Positions 8,197 through 16,065 of a stretch of 34,806 bases of DNA are shown here, one piece after another. A program made the translations under genes and the position numbers. The DNA comes from DATJOQ01 sp050010455 (lineage in GTDB: Bacteria; Desulfobacterota; Binatia; Binatales; Binataceae). The first letter of the stretch is position 1. Each line of letters begins with the position of its first letter. The stretch covers positions 1 to 34,806 of the forward strand of contig JBEKLA010000017.1 of the NCBI GenBank assembly GCA_050010455.1, read 5' to 3'. The notes under the pieces are model-generated. The model was given only the letters and a program-made list of their open reading frames with translations, was not told the origin of the DNA and searched no databases.

Positions 8197-8658
8197 ATGA
8201 TCAACCTTGACGCTTTGCAAAATGACCGTTCGAAACAACAAGATATCCAACTAACGCTCTCGGACATCGAATCCTTGCTCGCCCACCTCGGGCTGTCGCT
8301 TGCGCTGCCGTATACCGACGCTGTTCCACGACCCCAGCACCGCCCCGTGAGTCCTGAGAAGCTTGCGAGCACCCTCACAGACCTACACGTGATGTTCATA
8401 AACTTTAGGAATAGGAAAAGTTACGGAAACCAGACGCCCAAGGCGAACTTTCAGCTTATCGAGGATACTCTCAAGTCTATCGAGGACAAGCTCACGTATC
8501 TGATGACACTGTTCGAGGTAACGCCGCTGAGCCCCGAACCGCCCAGTGCCGTACACCCTGTAAAACTTCTCCGAACGTTCGAAGATAGTTTTGCGACGCT
8601 AAGGGCGACTATCGCCCCGCCCGTAGTAGCGACTAGCGGGAAAGACAAAGTGGATTAA
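8197..8658 (+). CDS. Hypothetical protein, first gene of the element
   Basis: 153 residues, soluble, with no membrane segment or motif I recognise. The middle contains a likely helical stretch (IEDTLKSIEDKLTYLMTLF), so it may oligomerise. GGGGAG lies 11 bases before the ATG, a slightly long spacing. It sits between the left attachment region and the AlpA-like gene, and a strong terminator follows downstream at 8923-8954. Codon use is mixed, less GC-biased than in the host flank. Function unknown. Confidence 0.55.
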   Translation: MINLDALQNDRSKQQDIQLTLSDIESLLAHLGLSLALPYTDAVPRPQHRPVSPEKLASTLTDLHVMFINFRNRKSYGNQTPKANFQLIEDTLKSIEDKLTYLMTLFEVTPLSPEPPSAVHPVKLLRTFEDSFATLRATIAPPVVATSGKDKVD

Positions 8659-8922
8659 ATGAGCTTTGTGCGAACCGGCAAGGTTGCCGTCTTGCACAAA
8701 GCTCTCGCTTCGCGCACGCACACGCGCAACGCCTGCGCCTGGGCTGCCGGATACTACCGCAATCATTGCCCTGGTATCCGTCCACCAACCGTACAACCAC
8801 TACATATAGCGTCTGCCGTTTCGCCTAACCTATTGACTATTTAATGGACTTGCGCCCTATCGGCATATTTTGGTATGAGTAGTATATAGGCGAACACTAA
8901 CTAGGCAAGAGTAGCAACCAAG
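8659..8922. other. Gene-free AT-rich stretch
   Basis: No supported gene. A 61-residue frame starting at 8659 is Cys/His-rich in an unpatterned way and has no ribosome site. The AT-rich part (8825-8900) may hold the promoter for the AlpA-like gene, but I cannot pick convincing boxes. Confidence 0.35.
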
Positions 8923-8954
8923 AGCCGCAGCGAATAACCGTTAGCGGCTTTTTT
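8923..8954 (+). terminator. Intrinsic terminator or attenuator before the AlpA-like gene
   Basis: Stem AGCCGC (8923-8928) and GCGGCT (8944-8949) with a 15-base loop, followed directly by six T residues: a textbook intrinsic terminator. It lies only 27 bases before the next ATG, so it would stop transcription from the left and could also act as an attenuator of the replication-type genes downstream. Confidence 0.75.
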
Positions 8955-8980
8955 ATTTTCGCGAATAAGGGAGAAAACAA

Positions 8981-9202
8981 ATGGGAAACACGGGTTTCGA
9001 ATCAATAACGACCACCTGGCTAGAAGACAAGGATGTGCTTGGATTGATGGGCGTCAACCGGCATACGTTGGCTATTTGGCAGGCTAAAGGCAAGTTTCCA
9101 AAGCCATCCATCAGAATCGGCAACCGCAAGCTATACCGTCGAGCAATGATCGAGGCGTGGTTAGAGCAACGCGCGTCCGAAACCGAAGTCGCGACCGCGT
9201 AA
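8981..9202 (+). CDS. AlpA-like HTH protein (excisionase or activator)
   Basis: A 73-residue DNA-binding protein with a winged-helix MerR/AlpA-type fold. The pattern is LEDKDVLGLMGVNRHTL, WQAKGKFPKP, the wing IRIGNRKLYRR and the closing helix AMIEAWLEQR. In P4-like and PICI-like elements such proteins activate the integrase or act as excisionase. AAGGGAG lies upstream of the ATG. Placement just before the replication-type gene is the usual early-region location. The HTH assignment is clear; whether it controls excision or transcription is not. Confidence 0.8.
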   Translation: MGNTGFESITTTWLEDKDVLGLMGVNRHTLAIWQAKGKFPKPSIRIGNRKLYRRAMIEAWLEQRASETEVATA

Positions 9203-9300
9203 CACCAAAACGACGAAACGCACCAGGCGGCAAACCCGATGCGTTTCTAAAACCTGAGAGCGGAGGGGGTTTTCCGTTCTCGCGTAAAAGGAGGACAAGA

Positions 9301-10662
9301 GTGACTAACTCTAGAATCAATACTAGCACAAATGACTATGAGGAATCAAGGACCGATCGTAACAATGACCTCGATATTGAGTATATCGCGAACACACTAG
9401 GCGGTGCTAGAAGATGCGGCGATGGATGGTCGTGCCGCTGCCCTTCTCACGAGCCGGATCGCAAGCCGTCGTTTACGCTCGCGCTCGATCCTAAAACCAA
9501 TAAACTATTATGGCATTGTCACGCCGGTTGTTCACAAGAAGACATTCGGCTCGCGCTAGTGAGGCGCGGTTTGTACGCCAATCACTTGACCGTGCCCGGA
9601 GACACCATATCGCGGCGTATACGTCGTATACGCCGAGCCATAGAAAGTGCGACTAGCCGTTGGTCGGGTCGCACGGGGCGGAGCGATCTAAGAGTTATGC
9701 AAGCATGTCTCGATATTATGGCTCACGCGGGCAAGATGGAGTTTCACGCCTCCGTTAGAGAGATATCCGAGAGGAATCACCTAGGACTTGGTGCCGTATC
9801 GAGATCTTTCCAACGTCTAAAAACCGAAGGGTGGCTTGAACTATGCGAGTCTGCGCGACGCGGCAAGGCGGCCGTATACCGCTTGAGCGTGCCGAGCAAA
9901 ATAATTGTCGTAACGGAACAGTCTCATGGTGTCTTAAGATCTAAGTGTTCCACTATGCAACTCACAAATGAGCAAGAGACGCGCTACGGTTTTTATTCTT
10001 GGGACGGATGGCATAGCAAGGCATTAGGGTTTGTCGCCGCGCGAATCTATGAGTTGCTTGAAAAGAGGCCGCTTACCTCATCAATGCTAGCCGCCGCGAT
10101 GGGTACGAAGCCGTGCAACTTATCACGTCCGCTCGCGAAACTTAAACGGGCGGGCTTGATTAGTGTTGATGCGGTTTGGGCTTGGAAGGTTCCGGGCGTT
10201 GAACCATATCCAACCAAAGCCGGTAATCGCAAAGTGCGGCTATATAGCACCACCTTAATAGATCTAAGTGATCCGGTCCAAGCTAAGGCGGTAGCGGTCA
10301 AACTCGGTATTCCAAACTATAGTAAGATTAGACAACAACGTCATGCGGTTGATCGCGAGCGTCAAAACGAATGGTTATTACAACGGCAAGCGATACGCGG
10401 CGAGCCGCCGTTGAAGCTACTTTATGATGAGCCGGAAGGGAAAATTTATGGGAGAGTTAGCTTATTTGAAATTCGCGCCGACGCCGACGCCGACGAAGAA
10501 GCGACGGGTAAAAAAACCGCTCACGGTGGAGGATTTCAACCGGCTATGGGATCGAGCCATCGAGCAGCGGAAAGATCCGATATTGGAAGCTTATTGGTGG
10601 ATAGCGCGGCAGCCTTGGGTAGACCTTCCCGAGCCGACGCCTACGCCGCCGCCACCGGCTAA
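9301..10662 (+). CDS. CHC2-type zinc-finger protein with winged-helix repeats, putative replication protein
   Basis: 453 residues from a GTG start chosen for its near-perfect ribosome site (AAAAGGAGG, 6 bases upstream); the frame stays open further upstream. Residues about 39-85 form a primase-type zinc finger: CPSH (C47, H50), a KPSF strand, then CHAGC (C73, C77) and SQEDI, the form common in phage and plasmid primases. No TOPRIM or primase polymerase domain follows. Instead two segments look like winged helices (about 130-205 and 245-315, the second with LTSSMLAAAMGTKPCNLSRPLAKLKRAGL). This suggests an origin-binding or regulatory relative that uses the finger to touch DNA. The last 70 or so residues lie in a repeat-like composition (ADADADEE) where another gene overlaps, so the true C-terminus may be shorter in function. 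Confidence 0.7.
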   Translation: MTNSRINTSTNDYEESRTDRNNDLDIEYIANTLGGARRCGDGWSCRCPSHEPDRKPSFTLALDPKTNKLLWHCHAGCSQEDIRLALVRRGLYANHLTVPGDTISRRIRRIRRAIESATSRWSGRTGRSDLRVMQACLDIMAHAGKMEFHASVREISERNHLGLGAVSRSFQRLKTEGWLELCESARRGKAAVYRLSVPSKIIVVTEQSHGVLRSKCSTMQLTNEQETRYGFYSWDGWHSKALGFVAARIYELLEKRPLTSSMLAAAMGTKPCNLSRPLAKLKRAGLISVDAVWAWKVPGVEPYPTKAGNRKVRLYSTTLIDLSDPVQAKAVAVKLGIPNYSKIRQQRHAVDRERQNEWLLQRQAIRGEPPLKLLYDEPEGKIYGRVSLFEIRADADADEEATGKKTAHGGGFQPAMGSSHRAAERSDIGSLLVDSAAALGRPSRADAYAAATG

Positions 10663-10777
10663 GCCAAAACGCCGACGCTGGCGTATGCGGGCATGGGAGT
10701 GTAGCGAGGAGGAATGCGAAGACGCCAGAATCGCCAATGAACGACCGATCGCAGCTATGCCTGAAAGGTTTACGTGA
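10448..10777 (+). CDS. Hypothetical protein overlapping the replication-type gene
   Basis: 109 residues in the +1 frame relative to the previous gene, overlapping it by 215 bases. A ribosome-site-like GGAAGGGA lies 8 bases before this ATG. The product has a basic patch (KKRRVKK), a helical, Trp-rich middle (EDFNRLWDRAIEQRKDPILEA in part, then YWWIARQPW), a Pro/Thr stretch and a basic KPKRRRWRMR segment. This reads like a real protein, unlike the low-complexity C-terminus of the overlapped frame. Either two genes genuinely overlap or a frameshift has moved the end of the upstream gene. Function unknown; nucleic-acid binding would fit the basic patches. Confidence 0.6.
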   Translation: MGELAYLKFAPTPTPTKKRRVKKPLTVEDFNRLWDRAIEQRKDPILEAYWWIARQPWVDLPEPTPTPPPPAKPKRRRWRMRAWECSEEECEDARIANERPIAAMPERFT

Positions 10778-11220
10778 GGCTAGCGCCAAAGCCTAGCGGG
10801 AAACGTGAAGCGGTTTAGGCAGCGGCGTCAGCGGCTAAGCCGACGCTGACGAGCCTATCGACCTATCCCAAGATTCGCATATCAAGTTTAGAAGCAGCGC
10901 CATTTCAAGCAGCCAACAAGGGGGAAAAGCAATTTTCTAGGCTTTAGCTAGTTCAAGCTCAGTCTATTTAGCGCACCAAAGGTTGAAACCCACACCAAAT
11001 TGCAATTAGATGCTTGTGGTGGTTCAGCTTTTTTGAGGACCACGGCGAGTGGAAACCCAAAGGCGGAGAGAAGGTAAGCGCGTGGACCGATTATGACACA
11101 GGCGACGCGAGATAAGCAGTTGAACGTCGGCTAGCAATGATCAGCAGAAAAAGAACGATTAAGAAACGAACGCTTCCAAGTTGTTTGACGCGACGGCCAA
11201 GGTGGTGCCACTTGCGAGAG
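10778..11220. other. Gap between the replication-type and secreted-protein genes, with a hairpin at 10826-10851
   Basis: No convincing gene. It contains a perfect 8-bp stem CGTCAGCG/CGCTGACG with a 10-base loop and no T-run. A short frame ending at 11115 looks protein-like (WKPKGGEKVSAWTDYDTG) but has no good start, so it may be a gene remnant. Confidence 0.4.
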
Positions 11221-12015
11221 ATGAAGCGTTTGTACGTCACAATCATCTGCAGTTTAATTTTATCGTCCCGAATGGTGCTGGCAGGCGCGGGGGATTCGTG
11301 CAGTACGATGATAGGGACTAGAGTTGCCCCGCTACCGATCGATACGGTGATCGCAAAGCTATCGAAGCTACCTCACAACAAGGATGAATTTGAATCCACG
11401 CAGGCCTACACCGCCCGCCTTCGAGCTGCGCAAGCGTCATTGGCAAAAACGTATATTATTTCTGTGCCTTTCGACCCTGCCTATGCTGTCTATAATGCGG
11501 ACGCTCAGAAATTTGAGGTGCAATCTTTCGCGTTGAGGAACGTAAATACTGACTATAGTCTTTTGTTTGGTCATCGTAGCGTCAATCTTGATTTGGTCGT
11601 GTCGAGAAAGGAAGTGCCAACAGGTAAATACATAGGAAGCAACTCTTATGGAGCGCGTGCGACGATCGTCAAAGTAAAGAAAGTCACCAAAGCGATCTTT
11701 GAACGAGAACAAGAATCCTGGGAGCTTGAACAGAATCAGGCTCTCTTCTTTTTACTGCCGAAGCCAGGCTCAATCATTATTGAAATATCGGCTGATCCTG
11801 CTCGAGCCCGCGTTCTTAAGGCTTCAATGAGAGGTGCGGTAATCATTACTCCGAAGCCGCCGTTTTTTCTGAGCGGCTCCGTCCCTCATCCCGAGCCAAC
11901 GATTAATGATCCTCGTGATATATCGGAGACGCTGCAAGTAGTGATCGCAGACTTTAAGTGTGGCCTCGTAATGGACGGCTATAATATAGTCCTCGGAGCC
12001 CGCGAGATGAGATAA
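11221..12015 (+). CDS. Predicted exported protein of unknown function
   Basis: 264 residues from the ATG at 11221, chosen because it begins directly with a signal peptide: basic MKR, a hydrophobic stretch (YVTIICSLILSS) and a cleavable VLAGAG end. An in-frame ATG 84 bases upstream would bury the signal. The mature part has DEFESTQAYTARL followed by alternating strands (TYIISVPF, KFEVQSFAL, NLDLVVSR), a beta-rich body and a C-terminal cysteine that could pair with the one after the signal. It would act in the periplasm or outside the cell. It sits between the replication and packaging genes, the usual place for cargo in satellites. No family is recognised. Confidence 0.65.
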   Translation: MKRLYVTIICSLILSSRMVLAGAGDSCSTMIGTRVAPLPIDTVIAKLSKLPHNKDEFESTQAYTARLRAAQASLAKTYIISVPFDPAYAVYNADAQKFEVQSFALRNVNTDYSLLFGHRSVNLDLVVSRKEVPTGKYIGSNSYGARATIVKVKKVTKAIFEREQESWELEQNQALFFLLPKPGSIIIEISADPARARVLKASMRGAVIITPKPPFFLSGSVPHPEPTINDPRDISETLQVVIADFKCGLVMDGYNIVLGAREMR

Positions 12016-12145
12016 TGCCGAAAAGCAAACCGCACCTTTGCTCTCGCGTTTGGCCGGGGCGCAAGTTCAACTTTGCGCCATAGCACCATATAACCGATCT
12101 TGCGCTGGTTAAAAACTATAAGCTTTTCGCGGACTTACAAGCTCA

Positions 12146-12162
12146 AGTCTCCACCAGTCTCC
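12146..12162 (-). repeat. Internal pair of GGAGACT repeats, inverted
   Basis: AGTCTCC at 12146-12152 and 12156-12162, that is GGAGACT on the minus strand, again 10 bp apart and each preceded by GT on that strand. It copies the pair at the left end but in reverse orientation, in the middle of the element. Confidence 0.5.
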
Positions 12163-12232
12163 ACGTTTGCCACCGCCAAACTCCTGCACTTCAAAAGCGC
12201 GTAGTTTGCCAACCACCCATTAGCTATCACAC

Positions 12233-12262
12233 TTGCGGGCTATGACTACTGTGTGTTATACT
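12233..12262 (+). promoter_or_regulatory. Putative sigma70-type promoter for the terminase operon
   Basis: TTGCGG (12233-12238), an 18-base spacer and TATACT (12257-12262). The -10 box is good; the -35 box is fair. It would produce a leader of about 140 bases before the terminase small subunit. Confidence 0.45.
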
Positions 12263-12408
12263 AATTAGATATCGCCCGTTTATTGCGCCGCACTTACGCA
12301 ATGGGACCGGATCAAGCCGTCGCCTCCTGAGCGTTTGCCCTTTTGCGCCAGCGAATGGGCACGCGTCTTTGGCCGGTCCTACGGGCGCGGTTTATGGGAG
12401 AGACCTAA

Positions 12409-12993
12409 ATGGAAAATGACAAGAGCAACGGCTGGAACATAGCCGAATTGACGCCACAGACGCCGCAAGACGGGCTTTTAACGGTTGACGCTATGGTTGC
12501 CGCCAAAACCGATTCCGCCGCGCCTAAACATCGGCGCAAAACGCCCATGCGCATTATCGCATCGAGAGCCTACCGAACGATGGAGCGCATCTATGTGGCC
12601 TGCCCTTGGATCGACCGACAACGGGATCGTGCGCTACTCGAACGCTGGTGCATCCTCCGCATCGTTATGGCGCGCTTGGAACACCACATTTTAGAGCACG
12701 GCGCTCTGACGACGCCTGAGCAAAATCCTAAAAGGATCGTGAGTGAGCATCGCATGCTGCTGAGTACGTTCTTGGCGCTAAGCCGCGAGCTGGGACTCTC
12801 GCCTGTGGGTCGGCAAGCGCTCAAAGCCGCGTCGCAGAACGTGGCGTATGATCTGGCCGCGTTATGCCTGGAAGAAAATGAACGGGAGTTTGGGCCAAGT
12901 CCAACCGATGTTGAGGGCCGCAAACGATGGCTAGCCGAACGAGCACAGGAGAAAAGACATGCTGAAACGCAAAGATCCGATCAACTGGATTAA
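12409..12993 (+). CDS. Phage terminase small subunit (P27-like)
   Basis: 194 residues. Terminase small subunits recognise the packaging start on phage DNA and load the large subunit. The central region matches the P27-type layout: a first helical segment around DRALLERWCILRIVMARLE, a TTPEQNPKR loop, then a helix and the ELGLSPVGRQAL turn. GGGAGA lies upstream of the ATG. It overlaps the large-subunit gene by 35 bases, the tight coupling expected of a terminase pair. The N-terminal 45 residues, with a basic KHRRK patch, could contact DNA. The identification rests on the pattern plus the neighbour, which is unambiguous. Confidence 0.8.
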   Translation: MENDKSNGWNIAELTPQTPQDGLLTVDAMVAAKTDSAAPKHRRKTPMRIIASRAYRTMERIYVACPWIDRQRDRALLERWCILRIVMARLEHHILEHGALTTPEQNPKRIVSEHRMLLSTFLALSRELGLSPVGRQALKAASQNVAYDLAALCLEENEREFGPSPTDVEGRKRWLAERAQEKRHAETQRSDQLD

Positions 12994-14713
12994 AAGCTAT
13001 TGCCGCGACCCTGAGCACCCGGAGCGGCCATTCAATCTTTACCCTGAGCAAGAAACTTTCCTTCGCGAATTCCTGACGCTTACCGATGACGGTGCCCTTC
13101 CCTTCCCGGATGGCGTGTTTTCGACCGGAAAGAAGAATGGCAAGAGCACGACGGCCGCCCTTGCGACGCTGTTCGTTATCGTTGGACTTGGCGAGCGCTT
13201 TGGCGAAGGGCTGATCATAGCCAATACGGAAATGCAGGCCAGCGACAGAATCTTCCAGGCCTGTTGCCGCATCGTGGAAGCATCGCCACAACTAAAAGCT
13301 GGCGCAAGGATCAGACAGAATTGTATCGAGTTCACGGCCACTGGTTCCACCATACGGGCCATTAGCTCGAACGAAAAAGCGGCGGCAGGATCTTCGCCAA
13401 ATTTTGTAGCTGCGGACGAAACCGCCTATTTCACGACCGAGCGATCTTTGCGGCTTTGGGACGAAAATTTGCCCTCACCGACGCGCCGCGTGCGGGCCAG
13501 GCTGCAAACGTCATATTCGGGTTTTTCTTCTGAATCAAAATTACTTGAAAGTTTTTATGAGCGGGGACTAAAGGGTGAGCAGATCGCACCTGGGCTGTAT
13601 AAGCAGCCCGGCCTATTGATGGCGTGGCACCAAAACCCTGCCCCTTGGATCACGCCCGAATGGATCGAGCAACAGCGCGTGTCGATGCGGCCTGAAGCTT
13701 TCCGCAGAATCATCCTCAACCAGTGGGTCTCGGCAAGCGAATCTTTTCTTACTGTTGAACAAGTTGATGCGGTAATAGACGAGCGGGCGCTTCCAGTGCT
13801 CGGCAATAAAAGCTTAAAGGTGTGGATCGGCCTAGACGCTTCGGTCAAGCACGACGCGACCGCGATGGTTGCAGTCACGATGATGCCCGATGGCCGTCTG
13901 CGGCTGATAGCTCATCGGATCTTCCAACCGTCGCCAGAAAACCCCACTGACTTCGCTGCCGTGGAACGGGCGGTATTAGAATGGGCCGCGATCTACAACG
14001 TCCAAGGCCTATTGGCGGACCCGACGCAAATGTTTTACTGTCTCCAGCGCCTGGCCCGTGCTGGCGTCCCCGTTTCGGAATTCTTGCAGACATCCGCCAA
14101 TCTTCAAACCGCGAGCGCCTCTTTGTATGAAGTGATTCGCGATCGTCTCATCGTCTTATACGCCAATAGCGATATTAGAAACGCGCTGTTGCAGTCTTCC
14201 GCGATAACTAATCCGACGACTGGCAGCTTCCGAATCGCAAAAAGCAAGGCGAAATTTAAGATCGACGCAGCAGTAGCCTTGAGCTGGGCGGTATGGGCCT
14301 GCCTAGCAGCCAATGGCAAAAGCCAGCGCTGGGAAGTAGTTCCGGCCCCGTGGGCATATCCAGATGACACAAGCGAACCTGGCGTGGCCCAGCCTGCGAC
14401 TAACATGAGCAAAAAAGCCGAGGTCTTTCGCGAAAAATATAAACGCGACGAAATACCGATTTCCGAAGCTGAAAAAATGGGCGGACGCAGAGTCTATCGC
14501 GGAAATTGGGGAACGGAGTTTTCACCAGAGGAGCGCGCCGAGTACCTAACCTCAGGCGATGACGGCAGCGATAATCCTTACGGACATGAAGATGTCGGGT
14601 TTGTACTAAGCGATCCTGCTGACCAAGCGCGGCTAGCAGCATGGCGCGGACAAGCGCGGCGCAGCGGCAACGCGGTAAGTCCGGTCAACGGAAGTATCAT
14701 GGTCAGAGGCTAG
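12959..14713 (+). CDS. Phage terminase large subunit
   Basis: 584-residue packaging motor. The N-terminal ATPase shows Walker A TGKKNGKST (56-64) and Walker B FVAADE (149-154, catalytic E154), followed by a coupling-type TSYSG segment. The C-terminal RNase-H-like nuclease has its acidic residues at D293 (WIGLDAS), D354 (LLADPTQ) and D436 (FKIDAAVAL). All key residues are present, so it looks active. The start has AGGAG 7 bases upstream and lies inside the end of the small-subunit gene. Normally a portal and capsid operon follows; here only a small basic protein and an unknown protein follow before a regulatory region. It may therefore package the element into capsids supplied by another phage. 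Confidence 0.95.
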   Translation: MLKRKDPINWIKSYCRDPEHPERPFNLYPEQETFLREFLTLTDDGALPFPDGVFSTGKKNGKSTTAALATLFVIVGLGERFGEGLIIANTEMQASDRIFQACCRIVEASPQLKAGARIRQNCIEFTATGSTIRAISSNEKAAAGSSPNFVAADETAYFTTERSLRLWDENLPSPTRRVRARLQTSYSGFSSESKLLESFYERGLKGEQIAPGLYKQPGLLMAWHQNPAPWITPEWIEQQRVSMRPEAFRRIILNQWVSASESFLTVEQVDAVIDERALPVLGNKSLKVWIGLDASVKHDATAMVAVTMMPDGRLRLIAHRIFQPSPENPTDFAAVERAVLEWAAIYNVQGLLADPTQMFYCLQRLARAGVPVSEFLQTSANLQTASASLYEVIRDRLIVLYANSDIRNALLQSSAITNPTTGSFRIAKSKAKFKIDAAVALSWAVWACLAANGKSQRWEVVPAPWAYPDDTSEPGVAQPATNMSKKAEVFREKYKRDEIPISEAEKMGGRRVYRGNWGTEFSPEERAEYLTSGDDGSDNPYGHEDVGFVLSDPADQARLAAWRGQARRSGNAVSPVNGSIMVRG

Positions 14714-14714
14714 C

Positions 14715-14894
14715 ATGTTGATTGGTCCGTATATTCTACTTAAACCGCTAGCACCTATCGACCGCTCACGTCCTCCAGGCGAGGATACAGACATGGAGGA
14801 ACGCGAAGCGCGTATCAGGAAATGGATGCGGAACAAGCGCAAGCGAAAGAAGAAGGAAGAGAAAATGGACGATGGCGCAATGACTAATGCATGA
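14715..14894 (+). CDS. Small very basic protein behind the terminase
   Basis: 59 residues starting one base after the terminase stop, with AGAGG seven bases before its ATG. The N-terminus is mildly hydrophobic (LIGPYILLKPLAPI). The middle is packed with Lys and Arg (RNKRKRKKKEEK), as in DNA- or RNA-binding proteins. The spacing indicates translational coupling to the terminase. No family is known to me; it could assist packaging or bind DNA ends. Confidence 0.55.
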   Translation: MLIGPYILLKPLAPIDRSRPPGEDTDMEEREARIRKWMRNKRKRKKKEEKMDDGAMTNA

Positions 14895-14950
14895 TTATAC
14901 TAAGTACGTAGATCACTAAACTGTTACTGAAACTGTAGGAGGTTATTGTT

Positions 14951-15688
14951 ATGACTGTATTAATTGACGATCCAAAAGCGGACGCTGCGATGATGCGTCC
15001 GTATCACCTTTCCAATCCGGAGCTGCCGCGAAGCATCGGAAGTTTTATGGGCGTGGTCAAACCTTCCGATTTCAACATTCCAGCGCAGCCGCCAGAGTTG
15101 CGTACTCTCGCTAACTTTTACGCGACATGCTACGTCGCCGTGTCTAGTTATGCGCTTGGCAGAGCGCAGATTTTCGCGGATGCGAGCCTGTCGGTGACCG
15201 GGCAAAATGCCAAGCTCAAGGCTCTAGCTAATGAAAAGCTGCAGCCATATGCGACAATGAAGGAACGCTTCGAAGCGCTCAAAACTGCGATAAAGGCGAA
15301 GGAAGTCGAAAACCTCTCGCTTGAAACGCCTCCGAAGGGCGATGCTCGCATGATCGCGCGCGAGGCGCAACTTGTGGAAATGCTGCTCCACATGGATCGT
15401 GCAGCTCGCTCGGCTGTATACCGCCAAGCGATCACCGATAAGAATGTCGAGCTGCTTAGCGCAGCGTGTAACGCCAATCCGTTTCACAACCTGGTAACAG
15501 ATGTCGAACGCAAGGCTATCAACATGGCTTTGAAAACGGACGCTGAGATTGCCGACCTTGAAAAGTTGTGGAGCGCCGTTCGCGACGTGGACGGCGCCAT
15601 CGCGCTGAGTGAGGGATATTTGAGGTCCGATTCTGGCATAGTGGGCGATGGCGATCCGCGCGATCGCATGATCAACTACGGAGCGTAA
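14951..15688 (+). CDS. Unknown protein following the terminase
   Basis: 245 residues with an excellent ribosome site (AGGAGG) upstream of the ATG. The predicted content is mostly helical: residues about 48-110 (LRTLANFYATCYVAVSSYALGRA in part) and a KERFEALKTAIKAKEVENL stretch that may form a coiled coil. No membrane segment is convincing and no enzyme motif is seen. It occupies the place where phages carry the portal gene but is too short and unlike portals. Possibilities are a capsid-remodelling factor, a scaffold-like protein or a decoy of the helper phage; all are speculation. Confidence 0.65.
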   Translation: MTVLIDDPKADAAMMRPYHLSNPELPRSIGSFMGVVKPSDFNIPAQPPELRTLANFYATCYVAVSSYALGRAQIFADASLSVTGQNAKLKALANEKLQPYATMKERFEALKTAIKAKEVENLSLETPPKGDARMIAREAQLVEMLLHMDRAARSAVYRQAITDKNVELLSAACNANPFHNLVTDVERKAINMALKTDAEIADLEKLWSAVRDVDGAIALSEGYLRSDSGIVGDGDPRDRMINYGA

Positions 15689-16065
15689 CTTCAGGTTGGG
15701 GCTGTCTGCAACATCCTTCAGCGCCCGGAATCCGCGAGGAAAAGCCGCGCCAGCAACGCAGCACGTGGGTGGACGAGGACGATGACGAGGAGGACGAATT
15801 CCTTGACCACTTCGTACTTCCCACGGACGCTCCGTGAGGCAATGTTTTCAGTTCCGATCTCTTGACAACGCTGCCGTGTTGTTATAATCGCACTTGATTT
15901 TGAAAAATGAATCGTGCTAGAAGAGTTGCGTCACTTGCACCATAGCCGGTTGTCCAGCCTTTCCCTGTAGGCGGCCCCGCGCACCTCTTGTCTGCCCCTT
16001 TTGTGGGGTTCCGCCCGAGCTAAAAGAGCCGGGGTCAAATTCACATTTACGAAAGGTGTGCAGCT
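15689..16065. other. Gap with a promoter and a long leader
   Basis: No supported gene. Between 15691 and 15837 an open frame ends in a very acidic stretch (DEDDDEEDEF) but has no usable start, so it may be the tail of a lost gene. The promoter at 15862-15888 would give a leader of about 170 bases before the HTH gene at 16066, containing a 12-codon frame (15907-15945). Confidence 0.4.
15862..15888 (+). promoter_or_regulatory. Consensus-box promoter with short spacer and inverted repeat
   Basis: Perfect TTGACA (15862-15867) and perfect TATAAT (15883-15888), but with only 15 bases between them. Inside lies the inverted repeat ACAAC/GTTGT (15865-15869 and 15878-15882). A short spacer weakens open-complex formation unless a protein untwists the DNA, so control by a bound regulator is plausible. 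Confidence 0.65.

Larger units (their letters stand above)
12016..12408. other. Intergenic region with hairpin, arm-like repeats and promoter
   Basis: No gene seen. It contains, in order, a 7-bp hairpin GGCGCAA/TTGCGCC (12058-12079), a reversed pair of the element-end repeat (12146-12162) and a promoter (12233-12262), followed by a leader of about 140 bases to the terminase genes. Confidence 0.5.

Noticed and set aside
9157..9300. Upstream extension of the CHC2-finger protein
   Set aside because: The best ribosome site (AAAAGGAGG) is directly before the GTG at 9301, and the upstream residues are basic and unpatterned, overlapping the AlpA-like gene.
10506..10512. A7 run as a programmed -1 frameshift site
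   Set aside because: The following protein-like frame is +1, not -1, relative to the upstream gene, so a -1 slip would enter the wrong frame.
11014..11115. Short frame ending WTDYDTGDAR
   Set aside because: Reads protein-like but only a TTG without ribosome site could start it; kept as possible remnant only.
15691..15837. Acidic frame ending DEDDDEEDEFLDHF
   Set aside because: No ATG, GTG or TTG in a useful place and no ribosome site; may be a lost gene end.
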